A stretch of DNA of 48,107 bases from Patescibacteria group bacterium (GTDB lineage Bacteria; Patescibacteriota; Minisyncoccia; UBA6257; 2-01-FULL-56-20), in NCBI GenBank assembly GCA_028865305.1, contig JAGWKM010000005.1, positions 1-48,107 of the forward strand, written 5' to 3'. The translations under genes and the position numbers were made by a program. The notes under the pieces were generated by a model that saw only the letters and a program-made list of their open reading frames with translations, was not told where the DNA came from and made no database searches. Shown here one piece after another: positions 1 to 7,841 of the stretch (position 1 is the stretch's first letter; each line of letters starts with the position of its first letter).

Positions 1-108
1 GCCGCGGTCGCCGAAGCGCTGCGACGGCATCGCGGCCTTCATATCTCACAGAAGAAAATACTCGTTTCGATCATCCTCTCCCATTTGACGAGAGAAAAAC
101 CGAAATGA
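1..108 (+). CDS. Partial CDS, 3' end of unknown protein
   Basis: An open frame enters from the left edge and ends at TGA 106-108. The visible 35 residues are basic and contain AEALRRHRGLHISQKKI followed by a hydrophobic stretch, which could be part of a helix-turn-helix. The stop overlaps the next start as ATGA, a translational-coupling arrangement, so it is probably the upstream gene of the same small operon. No family is recognised. Confidence 0.4.
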   Translation, partial: AAVAEALRRHRGLHISQKKILVSIILSHLTREKPK

Positions 109-254
109 ACATTCTCCTGAAAAAAACACACCGATTTTTCCTTAACTCGGATTCTTTGGTGAAGCGATACTGGAGTCGCGAACTCCAAGTCGAGCCTCAA
201 GCCTTCTTCAACCAGCTGAAACAGGTCAAGGTGCGGATTTATGCCGAGGACTAA
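105..254 (+). CDS. Small hypothetical protein, 49 aa
   Basis: ATG at 105 overlaps the preceding stop (ATGA). The TAA stop is at 252-254 and the next gene starts 5 nt later. The product is basic (start MNILLKKTHRFF) with a central WSRELQVEPQAFF segment. It resembles, without proof, the C-terminal part of small LAGLIDADG/HTH-like proteins found in CPR mobile elements. A 28-bp piece of this gene (121-148) recurs inverted at 47960-47987. It could be a fragment of a longer gene broken by a frameshift. Confidence 0.4.
   Translation: MNILLKKTHRFFLNSDSLVKRYWSRELQVEPQAFFNQLKQVKVRIYAED
121..148 (+). repeat. 28-bp inverted repeat, left copy
   Basis: Positions 121-148 are identical to the reverse complement of 47960-47987. 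The shared core includes CACACCGATTTTTCC. The left copy lies inside the 49-aa ORF; the right copy begins at the stop of the last gene in the window. Confidence 0.8.
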
Positions 255-259
255 GACCT

Positions 260-469
260 GTGAACTTAAAACAAGAAACGATGGACAAACTCCGGTCCAT
301 CCTGAAAAACGACTGGAACATGGAACCAGACGAAAAGGAGTTGCACAAGATCGCCCGTGATCTGGTGGGCATGGGCGATCTGCTTCTCAAATTGTTCTTT
401 GAGGATGCGCAAAGAGAAGGCCTGCCGTTTCCGTCCTACTATGTCAAACCCAACGAACCAAAAAGTTAG
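260..469 (+). CDS. Small helical hypothetical protein, 69 aa
   Basis: The frame opens with GTG at 260, 5 nt after the previous stop. The protein is acidic and all-helical in appearance, with the pattern KLRSILKNDW...DEKELHKIARDLVGMGDLLLKL. This pattern is typical of small proteins that accompany recombinases in CPR integrated elements (recalled pattern, not a search). Its 3' end overlaps the next start (ATG 441) by 29 nt. The molecular function is unknown. Confidence 0.6.
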   Translation: MNLKQETMDKLRSILKNDWNMEPDEKELHKIARDLVGMGDLLLKLFFEDAQREGLPFPSYYVKPNEPKS

Positions 470-998
470 AGATTATCGTGAAGCGCCATTCGCTTATCAA
501 GATAAGCCGGCTTTACGGTACATGCGACAGCAATGGATCGATAAGCATGTGAGCGATGATGCATATCGCAATCTGCGCAACGTGTACTGCGCTCTGACTG
601 AGATTGCCTCAAACAAGGCCAGCCAAACAATAGAAGCATCGAATAAGACGCTTCGAGTTTATTCCGGCCTCAAGGATTGGCGGACTATCAAGAAGTGTTT
701 GGACAAGCTCGAGGAATGGACATTCATAGCGATCACTAAAACTCGAGGCGAGGATGCTAAGTTCAAGCCCAGAGGGATCACTTTGCTATCCGTCCTACAT
801 CTGACGCAGAATGGAAACCAATCTGCACATAAAGCCGGACGGCACGGAAAGCAGTCCGCATACGACGGCGATGATTTAGAAGTTAAGGATTTAAAAGAAA
901 TTAAAGAAAATTATAAAGAAGTTAACGGCCGATCCGAGAAATTAAAAAGCATCGCCCAAGCCAGAGCGGAATTACTCCGTAAGATGTCGATCAAATAA
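441..998 (+). CDS. Winged-helix-like protein, possible replication/partition factor
   Basis: I chose ATG 441 (MSNPTNQKVRDY) because the upstream part of the frame is only the shadow of the 69-aa gene. The 185-aa product has a predicted wHTH around residues 40-115 (VYCALTEIASNK, then LKDWRTIKKCLDKLEEW), similar in layout to DnaD or phage replication-initiator N-termini. A charged, low-complexity C-terminus (EVKDLKEIKENYKEVN) follows. It stops 1 nt before the next gene. The neighbouring HTH gene, iteron-like repeats and recombinase suggest an element replication or control role. This is inference. Confidence 0.5.
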   Translation: MSNPTNQKVRDYREAPFAYQDKPALRYMRQQWIDKHVSDDAYRNLRNVYCALTEIASNKASQTIEASNKTLRVYSGLKDWRTIKKCLDKLEEWTFIAITKTRGEDAKFKPRGITLLSVLHLTQNGNQSAHKAGRHGKQSAYDGDDLEVKDLKEIKENYKEVNGRSEKLKSIAQARAELLRKMSIK

Positions 999-999
999 T

Positions 1000-1395
1000 A
1001 TGCCTAAGCTCACTTACTTAAGACCAAAGCATAAACGAGCAATCGAAATGAGGTGGCTTAGTGTTCCTTACGAGGAAATCGCCAAAGAAGTGGGAGTATC
1101 CTACGACACGGTTAAGTCATGGTTTAGAGCGAAAGGATTTTTGAGAGAAGCATATAACCAGTATGCCGATGATCAAATTCTGATTAGAAAACTTAAAGAC
1201 AAGAAAGACAGAATAAATACACTTAACCGCAATAATCGGCAACAAGATGCAGTAAATTCGCTCAGTTTGCCGATCCGTAAAGCCTTTCAGAAACTTTCGC
1301 CGAAAGACAGAGATGAAGTAATGGAAAGATTCAACGAGCTAAACAAAGAATCACAAAAAAGAATTAATACACTAAACGGAACTAAACCGAACTAA
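1000..1395 (+). CDS. Helix-turn-helix DNA-binding protein
   Basis: A 131-aa protein. Residues about 8-47 form a clear HTH (KRAIEMRWLSVPYEEIAKEV, then VSYDTVKSWFRAKGF) of the terminase-small-subunit/transposase-like class. The C-terminal half is charged and helical. It starts 1 nt after the upstream stop, so the two genes are probably co-transcribed. Copies of TAAATACACTTA lie inside and just downstream of this gene and could be its operators. A phage packaging role is unlikely because no other phage genes are visible. Confidence 0.6.
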   Translation: MPKLTYLRPKHKRAIEMRWLSVPYEEIAKEVGVSYDTVKSWFRAKGFLREAYNQYADDQILIRKLKDKKDRINTLNRNNRQQDAVNSLSLPIRKAFQKLSPKDRDEVMERFNELNKESQKRINTLNGTKPN

Positions 1396-1552
1396 AGCAC
1401 GCCAACCCACACTAACTAACACCAAAAGGGCAAAGAATAAATACACTTAGACCCGATAAAATCCAACATAACCCAGCAAATAAGGAAAAAATACTCCAAG
1501 TCACCATATCAAACCTTAACCGACCGGTGAAAATGAAAAATAAATACACTTA
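1214..1552 (+). repeat. Iteron-like 12-mer TAAATACACTTA (3 exact, 1 degenerate)
   Basis: Exact copies of TAAATACACTTA are at 1214-1225, 1438-1449 and 1541-1552, and a degenerate copy (TTAATACACTAA) is at 1364-1375. Two exact copies fall in the gene-free stretch 1396-1743 before the recombinase. That stretch also holds a short direct repeat (GATAAATAGT twice, near 1611-1629) and TTACAG motifs. An operator or plasmid-type origin is possible. No other gene is seen in 1396-1743. Confidence 0.6.
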
Positions 1553-1743
1553 TTTACAGGAAATTACAGTTAATTACAGCGTTTGAGCAAAAAAATCGTC
1601 ATAAGTGGAGATAAATAGTGATAAATAGTGCGAATTGAGAAAACTCCGGATGCTGTGGGCAACTTGAGCTTAGCTTGTCCGAAAAATTAGTATAGGGTGT
1701 TTGGTACCAAAGGTCACAATCGAACTATTAAAAATTAACAAAC

Positions 1744-3381
1744 ATGACTATGACAATGACAGATGAAAAACAATCAAGGGCCGTCGGCTATGCCAGGGTG
1801 TCGTCCAAAGATCAGGAGGACACCGGTTATTCTTTGCCGGCCCAAGAGAAGCTCCTCAAGGAGTATGCCGAACGAGGCGGATTGAGTCTGGTGAAAGTGT
1901 TCGCCATTCAGGAATCCGCCAGCGGACGGGTCCAGCGTAAAATCTTCCACGAGATGCTGGAATACATCCGCAAAGAAAAAATAAAGGTGGCCATCGTAGA
2001 GACCACCGACCGGCTGACAAGAAATTTCTCGGAAGCTATCGAGATCGACAAATGGGTCGTCGAGGATTACGACCGGCAAATCCATCTCGTAAAAGAAAAC
2101 TGCATTTTGCACAAAGACTCGCGGTCGCACGAATGGTTTATGTGGCGAGTCAAAGTGGCAACAGCTGAATATTACATCCGGCTCTTGTCCGAGAACGTCA
2201 AAAAGGGACAGAAGGAAAAGCTGGCGCAAGGATGGCTTCCGACCAAACCGCCGTTGGGATATAAGACCACAGGCGAGAAAGGACATAAAATCCATGTGCC
2301 CGATGAAAACACAGCGCCGTTCATCAAGAAATTATTCGAGCTCTACGCCACCGGCCAATACTCGGTTAAAACCATAACCGAGAAAATTTATGAGGAAGGT
2401 CTGCGATCCCGGTCCGGCCGGAAAGTTTACAAAGCTCACATCCACCGCCTGCTCTGCGATCCGTTCTACCACGGCATGAACCAGTGGAAAGGCCAAGTGA
2501 CGCAAGGCAACCATCAGCCGATCATCGATAAGGAATTATTCGATCGGGTCCAAGGCATTCTGCGCAACTTTTCAGCCCCGAAGCATAATAAGCATGATCC
2601 GATATTCAAGGGACTTTTCCGATGCAAAGAATGCAACTGCCAAATTACCTGGGAAATACACAAAGGCCACTGGTACGGGCACTGCAATCATTATCGCAAC
2701 TGCACTCAGAAAGGAAATGTCCGGGAGGATTACCTGAATACCGATATCGCCGATGCCATTTTAGGCATGACCCACGGACGAAGCGATGACGCGACCGTAA
2801 ACCTGCTCTCTTGGATACAGCTGGCGCTTAAAGAATCCCATGCCGATGAAATAAGCTACCGGGACAACGCGGTAAGCGAGCTTCAGCGGACTCTTGATCA
2901 GGTAACCAAGCGTTTGGATCACCTGTATGACGACAAAATCGACGGCAAGATCAGCCAGGACTTCTACCAAAAGAAATTCCAGCAATACAAGAAAGATCAG
3001 GACGACATTATGGCCAGCATGGAAAGCCATAAGAACGCCAATCTGAAATACTACGACATGGGAATGACCGTTTTGGAGGTAATCAAGTATGCAAACGAGA
3101 TTTATACGAACAAAAATCGAACTCCCCAGCAAAAACGACTGATGTTGGACGTATTCTTCCAAAATTTCATAGTAAATAACGGAGAATTGGAGATGACCTT
3201 CAAGTGGCCGTACCAAGAATTCAGAAGTCGTCTCGAAGCCCTCCCACCGGATTTTGAGAAAAATTTTGCAACAATCGAACCGCCAAAAGAGCCCGTAAAT
3301 AAAAGAGAAAGCGGAGCTTTTGGCTCTGCTTGTCCCATCTGGCTCCGCAGCCAGGACTCGAACCTGGAACCATCGCCTTAA
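1744..3381 (+). CDS. Large serine recombinase (site-specific integrase)
   Basis: A 545-aa large serine integrase that would cut and rejoin attP/attB through a phosphoserine intermediate. The N-terminal resolvase domain carries the nucleophile in YARVSSKDQ (about residues 16-24) and DRLTRNFSEA. The recombinase domain follows (PPLGYKTTGEKG to about residue 270). Next comes a zinc ribbon (FRCKECNCQITW ... GHCNHYRNC, about 295-325) and a coiled coil (about 380-440). The stop TAA (3379-3381) lies in the anticodon loop of the antisense tRNA-Asn, so the last ~13 residues (WLRSQDSNLEPSP) are encoded by the opposite strand of the tRNA. The true start may be ATG 1756. It marks one end of an integrated element. 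Confidence 0.95.
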   Translation: MTMTMTDEKQSRAVGYARVSSKDQEDTGYSLPAQEKLLKEYAERGGLSLVKVFAIQESASGRVQRKIFHEMLEYIRKEKIKVAIVETTDRLTRNFSEAIEIDKWVVEDYDRQIHLVKENCILHKDSRSHEWFMWRVKVATAEYYIRLLSENVKKGQKEKLAQGWLPTKPPLGYKTTGEKGHKIHVPDENTAPFIKKLFELYATGQYSVKTITEKIYEEGLRSRSGRKVYKAHIHRLLCDPFYHGMNQWKGQVTQGNHQPIIDKELFDRVQGILRNFSAPKHNKHDPIFKGLFRCKECNCQITWEIHKGHWYGHCNHYRNCTQKGNVREDYLNTDIADAILGMTHGRSDDATVNLLSWIQLALKESHADEISYRDNAVSELQRTLDQVTKRLDHLYDDKIDGKISQDFYQKKFQQYKKDQDDIMASMESHKNANLKYYDMGMTVLEVIKYANEIYTNKNRTPQQKRLMLDVFFQNFIVNNGELEMTFKWPYQEFRSRLEALPPDFEKNFATIEPPKEPVNKRESGAFGSACPIWLRSQDSNLEPSP

Positions 3382-3414
3382 CAGGGCGCCGCTCTACCAT
3401 TGAGCTACTGCGGA
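3340..3414 (-). tRNA. tRNA-Asn (GTT), CCA encoded; integration site
   Basis: On the minus strand the acceptor pair TCCGCAG/CTGCGGA, a D-arm with AGCTCAATGGTAGAGC, the anticodon loop CTGTTAA (GTT) and a T-arm with GGTTCGAGTCC are all present. The discriminator is G and CCA is encoded (3340-3342). The 3' half overlaps the end of the serine recombinase CDS, so this gene is the likely attachment site. Confidence 0.95.
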
Positions 3415-3484
3415 ATGCTTTGATATCTTACCAGAGGGAGTTAAAAAATAAAAGTGTGGGCCGTATTTGCGCTTTTTTTCAAAG

Positions 3485-3513
3485 TTGACGAATCTATAAC
3501 AATTTTGTACTAT
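3485..3513 (+). promoter_or_regulatory. Sigma70-type promoter of the VWFA gene
   Basis: TTGACG (3485-3490), a 17-nt spacer, then TACTAT (3508-3513). Transcription would start near 3520. An SD (GGAGG, 3534-3538) precedes the GTG start at 3544. Confidence 0.7.
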
Positions 3514-3543
3514 TCGAGCAGATTTCGACTCACGGAGGACCTT

Positions 3544-4431
3544 GTGAAATTTGTGAAAATAGCGTTTGCCTTTACGTTATTTTTCGCGGCCTTCGGACAA
3601 AATATAATTACGGTAGCCCCCAAAAACTCCGTACCGCGGAAAGCGAATCTGCGTGTTGATCGCATCATGGTTTTGGTTCCGGCGACGGTAACTGATATCC
3701 ATGATCATCCGGTGCTTAACCTTACCGGGGATAAATTCCGGATCAGCGAGAATGGCGTCGAACAGATGGTAGTTTCCGCATCCGTTGAAGACGGCCCGAT
3801 TTCCTTCGGCATCGTCTTTGATGGCAGCGGAAGCATGAAGGGGCCGAGAATCGCCTCTGCCAGGATGGCCGTGGATGCCCTATTAGAGGGCGCGATCGAA
3901 GGAGATGAATTTCTCCTCGCCTTTTTCAATGATCGCCCGTCGCTTCTCTGCGGATTCACGCCGAATCCGAGCGACATCTTCTCGCGCTTATCATTTGTCC
4001 AACCGGTTGGTTGGACAAGCTTGAATGATGCCCTGATTCTCGCGGCTGCCCGGATGAAAAATGCCAGGAACCGCCGCGTCCTGTTCGTCGTTTCCGATGG
4101 CGGCGACAACAACAGCCGATACGACGACAACGAAACATTCAAAATTCTTCTGGAATCGGATGTTGCCGTCTACACGCTCGGCATTCTGACAAAACAGAAA
4201 TTATTGCAGCGGCTGGCAGATGGAACCGGCGGCGTTGTTTCGATGGTCCGCTCTCTCGGAGACGTTGCCCCAGCAGCCAATCGGCTGGCGCGCATCATGC
4301 GGAACCGCTACTTTCTTGGATATTATCCCCGCCTGCCCAATGACGGACGGTGGCGGAAAATTAAGGTCAGCATCCCGTCCAATCCTGATCTCATCATCAG
4401 GGCGCGATCCGGCTATTGGTCGCCTGAATGA
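3544..4431 (+). CDS. Exported VWFA protein, Acidobacteria-type (TIGR03436-like)
   Basis: I chose GTG 3544 because it follows an SD (GGAGG) and gives a signal peptide (VKFVKIAFAFTLFFAAFG). About 295 aa. The VWA domain has the MIDAS motif DGSGSM, the threonine in GWTSLNDAL and the aspartate in VVSDGGDNN. The C-terminus has RYFLGYYP, DGRWRKIKV and RARSGYW, the hallmark of the 'VWFA-related Acidobacterial domain'. The likely role is secreted adhesion or protein binding. It has its own promoter and terminator next to tRNA-Asn. With its SD-led start, unlike most genes here, it looks acquired. Confidence 0.85.
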   Translation: MKFVKIAFAFTLFFAAFGQNIITVAPKNSVPRKANLRVDRIMVLVPATVTDIHDHPVLNLTGDKFRISENGVEQMVVSASVEDGPISFGIVFDGSGSMKGPRIASARMAVDALLEGAIEGDEFLLAFFNDRPSLLCGFTPNPSDIFSRLSFVQPVGWTSLNDALILAAARMKNARNRRVLFVVSDGGDNNSRYDDNETFKILLESDVAVYTLGILTKQKLLQRLADGTGGVVSMVRSLGDVAPAANRLARIMRNRYFLGYYPRLPNDGRWRKIKVSIPSNPDLIIRARSGYWSPE

Positions 4432-4440
4432 TTTTCTCCA

Positions 4441-4469
4441 TGGCCAGTTTTTTAAGCTGGCCTTTTTTA
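4441..4469 (+). terminator. Rho-independent terminator of the VWFA gene
   Basis: Stem GGCCAG (4442-4447) / CTGGCC (4457-4462), followed by a T6 run. Confidence 0.85.
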
Positions 4470-4612
4470 TTTGACAAGCGAGGAGCAGAACCCGAATCCC
4501 GATTTATATTGCGGCCTATTTAAAATTGCTTTGCCCCGACGGGGATGCTACCCTTCAAACAGAATCCGCACAAGAATAACAATCCGGACACAAACGAAAA
4601 AAGGAGGCACTT

Positions 4613-5140
4613 ATGAGGCTGTTAGCCCTGGTTGTGATTATTTGCCCAATCGGGTGGTCGAATTCGCCGTCTTGCGAGCGGGCGTTTCCGGGCAGCATAC
4701 CGCTCGAGAAAAACCATCGCACATATCGCCTGTTGGGCGATTTGGAACGAAAGGCGAAAATACCGCAATCAATCCTTCTTTGCGTGTGGAAAACTTTCGG
4801 GGACCGATCGCTTGATATCAGGTCGCTCCGCGCGAATGCGCAAACGGCGCCAGCCGGGACAATTGTCGCGACACGCACTTTGTTGGAAATCTTTTCGAAT
4901 GCCGCGCTCGATGGAGCCCTGGCCCATGAACTCGGCCATATAATAATCGGCCGATGGTTGGTACCGCAATCCAAGAGTGGAAAGGAATATGAAGAGCGAC
5001 GGGTCGATGCTTATGCGATCAGGCTCGCCGGATCCGCTTCGCTCCGATCGACCTACCTGGAATACACGGGCAATGCCGCCCTTGCAAAACGCAGAGTTGC
5101 GCGCGCAGAAGCATTGATGTTCACGCAAAAGTCGCCATAA
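4613..5140 (+). CDS. Exported zincin-type metallopeptidase (M48-like)
   Basis: A 175-aa protein with a signal peptide (MRLLALVVIICPIGW) and a zinc motif HELGH (in ALAHELGHIIIG, about residues 104-115). A plausible third ligand lies in EERRVDAYAIRLAG, the M48 arrangement E..xD..A. It is short for M48, little more than the catalytic core. The start has a strong SD (AAGGAGG, 6 nt upstream of ATG). It sits downstream of the VWFA gene in the tRNA-Asn neighbourhood, and both look like recent arrivals. The substrate is unknown. Confidence 0.7.
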   Translation: MRLLALVVIICPIGWSNSPSCERAFPGSIPLEKNHRTYRLLGDLERKAKIPQSILLCVWKTFGDRSLDIRSLRANAQTAPAGTIVATRTLLEIFSNAALDGALAHELGHIIIGRWLVPQSKSGKEYEERRVDAYAIRLAGSASLRSTYLEYTGNAALAKRRVARAEALMFTQKSP

Positions 5141-5153
5141 AAGGCGGCTATTT
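5126..5153 (+). terminator. Weak terminator after the peptidase
   Basis: CGCC / GGCG hairpin with an ATAAAA loop, followed by TATTTTTA. Confidence 0.5.
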
Positions 5154-5190
5154 TTATGAAGCAACGAAACTCAAAATACGTTTTTTGCGT

Positions 5191-5202
5191 TATAATAAGC
5201 AT
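5191..5202 (+). promoter_or_regulatory. -10 box directly before ATG (leaderless start)
   Basis: TATAAT (5191-5196) is followed by six bases and ATG 5203, so the transcript should start at or next to the A of the start codon. No SD is present. Confidence 0.65.
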
Positions 5203-6483
5203 ATGCATTCCAGATCTTTTTGGGCCTTTTTGGTTTTAATTTCATTATTATTGCCTCTTTCGGGGAAAAACATCGCGGTTGCCGATAATGCGACGACTAC
5301 GGCTGGCGGAGCCACCCCTTCGGCTTCGACGAGCACGCTCCAGGCGCAGATTGACGCCAATAACCAGCAAATTGCGGCGCTGAACCAGCAAATTGCCGAC
5401 TATCAGGCGAAACTGCTCCAGATCGGCGCGGATAAAAAAACACTCCAGGCAGCCATCAAAAGCCTCGACCTCAAGCGGAGCAAAATACAAACGCAGGTCG
5501 CCATCACCCAAAAACAAATCAATACCACCCAATTGCAAATCCAGGAGCTGGGGGGCCGGATCGAGGACACGCAGCAATCCATCGCTTCGAACCAGGTGGC
5601 GCTTGGCGCTTATCTCCGCAACCTGCAAAAAGCCGACGGCCGGACGGTCTTGATGCAGGTCCTCGGTTCAAACACGCTGTCCGACATATGGACCGACGTC
5701 AATGCGACGCTTGAGATGCAAAGCGCCGTCGAAGACCAGATGTCGTCCCTCAAGACGCAGCAAACCACGCTCGCCGCTTCGCGCACCGCATCCCAGCAGA
5801 AACAGCAGATGCTCACGGCGCAGCAGCAAACCCTTGCTTCGCAACAGGTTTCGCTTACGACAACCGAACAGCAAAAGACACAGCTCCTCGCCCAAACCAA
5901 AGCCAAGGAATCGAACTACCAAAAATTGCTGGCCGCTGCCGAAGCCGAACTCCAAAGCTTCACGGCCTTCACCCAAAATGCCGGCGGTTCGAAACTGCTC
6001 GGCAGCCAGACCGTTTGCGACAACTGGGGCTGCTACTACAACCAGCGCGACGCCGCCTGGGGCAACAATTCACTGAACGGAACCCGCTACACGCTCGCGA
6101 GCGACGGCTGCCTGATCACTTCGCTTGCGATGGTCATGACGCACTACGGCTACCGCGACGTGACGCCGGCCACCATCAATTCGAACCCGGACAACTTCGC
6201 CTCGTATTATCCTGCCTACCTGCTCTACACCATCAACGTTGACGGCGTTTCGGCAACCCGGACGGCCGCCGCCATCGACGCGACGCTTGCGACCGGTAAT
6301 CCGGTGATCGTCGGCGTGCATGCGTACGGCGGGACGCACTACGTGGTCCTCGTGAGCGGCAAAAGGGGAAATTACCTCATGCGCGATCCCTATATCGCAA
6401 ACGGCGACAACGTTGCCTTCGCCGACCATTATTCAGTGAATAAAATTTTCGGCATCACGAAGGTCGTGATCAATAATTCCTAA
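5203..6483 (+). CDS. Exported coiled-coil protein with C39-like peptidase domain
   Basis: I chose ATG 5203 because TATAAT lies 6 nt upstream; the longer frame would start inside the promoter. The 426-aa product has a signal peptide (FWAFLVLISLLLPLSG). A long Gln-rich coiled coil of the EnvC/CwlO/PcsB type follows (about residues 45-265). The C-terminal papain-fold domain has cysteine in SDGCLITSLAMV, histidine in GGTHYVVLV and aspartate in MRDPYI (peptidase C39-like family 2). The likely role is cell-wall hydrolysis or remodelling. The vanY-type gene follows with ATG directly after the stop, consistent with a peptidoglycan operon. Confidence 0.85.
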   Translation: MHSRSFWAFLVLISLLLPLSGKNIAVADNATTTAGGATPSASTSTLQAQIDANNQQIAALNQQIADYQAKLLQIGADKKTLQAAIKSLDLKRSKIQTQVAITQKQINTTQLQIQELGGRIEDTQQSIASNQVALGAYLRNLQKADGRTVLMQVLGSNTLSDIWTDVNATLEMQSAVEDQMSSLKTQQTTLAASRTASQQKQQMLTAQQQTLASQQVSLTTTEQQKTQLLAQTKAKESNYQKLLAAAEAELQSFTAFTQNAGGSKLLGSQTVCDNWGCYYNQRDAAWGNNSLNGTRYTLASDGCLITSLAMVMTHYGYRDVTPATINSNPDNFASYYPAYLLYTINVDGVSATRTAAAIDATLATGNPVIVGVHAYGGTHYVVLVSGKRGNYLMRDPYIANGDNVAFADHYSVNKIFGITKVVINNS

Positions 6484-7383
6484 ATGCGTTTCCTGCAGGA
6501 ACATAAACGGCTCATCGGCGGCGGCCTTGCGGCAATCCTCGCGGGCGGACTTTTGGGGTACGGCATCCGGATGGAAATCGAGCTCCTGATCATGAACCGG
6601 ATGCTGCGCGGCGAACTCGCGGGCGAACGGCAGACCGCTTCCGCCGAGCGGAACTATTACGAAAACCTGCTCTCGCTTGCGAGTTCCACGAACCAAAATC
6701 TGCAGCAACATTTGCAGGGCGAGCAGAGCCGGAATAACGCCATCGAATCGCAGGTATTGCAACTTTCGGGGAATGTGAACCAGCTCACGCAACTGCAGAA
6801 CACCGATCCGCAGCTCCTCGAAAAATATTCGCGGGTCTATTTCCTGAACGAAAACTACCAGCCGAAATCGCTTACCGCAATCGATTCGAGTTATCTCTAT
6901 AATCCGAAAAGGACGGAACAATTCCTGGCGCCGGCACTCCCCTATTTGCTGAGCTTGATGAACGCCGCAAAAATTGCCGGAATCGATTTAAAAATCGCCT
7001 CAGCTTACCGGTCCTTTGGTACTCAGGCGGCGCTCCATACGGAATATCTGGTGACCTACGGAATCGGCACCAACCAATTTTCCGCAGAGGAAGGATATTC
7101 CGAACACCAACTCGGCACGGCTGCCGATTTCATCACCTCTCCCATGACGGCACTTACCACAACATTTGCTTCCACATCCGCCTACGCCTGGCTCCAATCG
7201 AATGCTTATAAATACGGTTTCGTCTTGTCCTATCCCAAGGGCAATCCGTATTACATCTTTGAACCGTGGCATTGGCGGTTTGTGGGCGTTTCGCTCGCGA
7301 CCTGGCTTTATCAAAGTAACCAAAGTTTTTACGACGTTTCACAGAGAACTATTAACCAATATCTGATTTCAATATTCAATTGA
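6484..7383 (+). CDS. VanY-type D-alanyl-D-alanine carboxypeptidase
   Basis: A 299-aa membrane-anchored enzyme of peptidase family M15B, which removes the terminal D-Ala from peptidoglycan stem peptides. It has an N-terminal TM (LIGGGLAAILAGGLLGYGI), then a short coiled coil (about residues 45-105). The zinc site is in SEHQLGTAADF, with EPWHWRFVG supplying the catalytic Glu and the third His. SAYRSFGTQ is the usual substrate-cleft motif. ATG follows the upstream stop immediately, so it is co-translated with the coiled-coil peptidase. Confidence 0.92.
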   Translation: MRFLQEHKRLIGGGLAAILAGGLLGYGIRMEIELLIMNRMLRGELAGERQTASAERNYYENLLSLASSTNQNLQQHLQGEQSRNNAIESQVLQLSGNVNQLTQLQNTDPQLLEKYSRVYFLNENYQPKSLTAIDSSYLYNPKRTEQFLAPALPYLLSLMNAAKIAGIDLKIASAYRSFGTQAALHTEYLVTYGIGTNQFSAEEGYSEHQLGTAADFITSPMTALTTTFASTSAYAWLQSNAYKYGFVLSYPKGNPYYIFEPWHWRFVGVSLATWLYQSNQSFYDVSQRTINQYLISIFN

Positions 7384-7412
7384 GGCGGCGGTTTCCCTGG
7401 AAGACGGTCGTT

Positions 7413-7439
7413 AAAAAAAACAACGGGACGCGCCCGTTG
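7413..7439 (-). terminator. Rho-independent terminator (minus strand)
   Basis: On the minus strand CAACGGG (7439-7433) pairs with CCCGTTG (7427-7421) and is followed by T8. This strong minus-strand terminator just past 7479 argues that the minus ORF ending there is expressed. Confidence 0.85.
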
Positions 7440-7478
7440 TGAATGAAACATTGGATTTCATGCCGCCGATCGAAAATC

Positions 7479-7790
7479 CTAGTGGTCCACAACCAGGATT
7501 ATCGAATAAGAAATCACCTTGACAACCCTGCCCACCATAACGAGATGAAGCGGTTGTGCCGCATCGCACAACACCGGCCAATCCAAACTGAGCCAAAGGT
7601 AATCAATAGTCGCAGATAAATCTTGCCCCGCCGAAATTACGACAAATATCTCGCGTCCTTCCCCATATCCGCAGACATTCCAAGAAACCGACGTGCATGT
7701 AATTTTGCCAGCAATCCCGGGAATAATGCAATTTCCGTGCAGTGCCACAGGATACGAACGCACAAAAGCCTCCTCCGTGCAATGTACCAT
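7479..7790 (-). CDS. Small hypothetical protein, ~103 aa
   Basis: Minus-strand frame ending at TAG 7479-7481, 40 nt before a strong terminator. I prefer ATG 7790 (MVHCTEEAFVRSYPV); an upstream ATG at 7808 adds six residues. The protein is Cys-containing with alternating beta-like strands, ending LVMVGRVVKVISYSIILVV, which suggests a small beta-barrel (OB-like). It is convergent with the vanY-type gene. The unusual composition leaves doubt, but the terminator supports a real gene. No family is recognised. Confidence 0.55.
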   Translation of the reverse strand: MVHCTEEAFVRSYPVALHGNCIIPGIAGKITCTSVSWNVCGYGEGREIFVVISAGQDLSATIDYLWLSLDWPVLCDAAQPLHLVMVGRVVKVISYSIILVVDH

Positions 7791-7841
7791 GCATATCCGC
7801 CTGTGCATAATTCCCCTTCATGAAAGGAGTAAAATAAGGGT

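Noticed and set aside
1000-1395. Phage terminase small subunit
   Set aside because: The HTH type matches loosely, but no large terminase, portal or capsid genes are in the window.
3960-4142. Minus-strand ORFs under the VWFA gene and long antisense ORFs under leuS (13803-15017)
   Set aside because: They are shadows of strongly supported genes, with no start signals or family motifs of their own.
4471-4499. TTGACA at 4471 as a promoter for the zincin gene
   Set aside because: No acceptable -10 box lies 16-18 nt downstream (GAATCC region), so it is probably chance.
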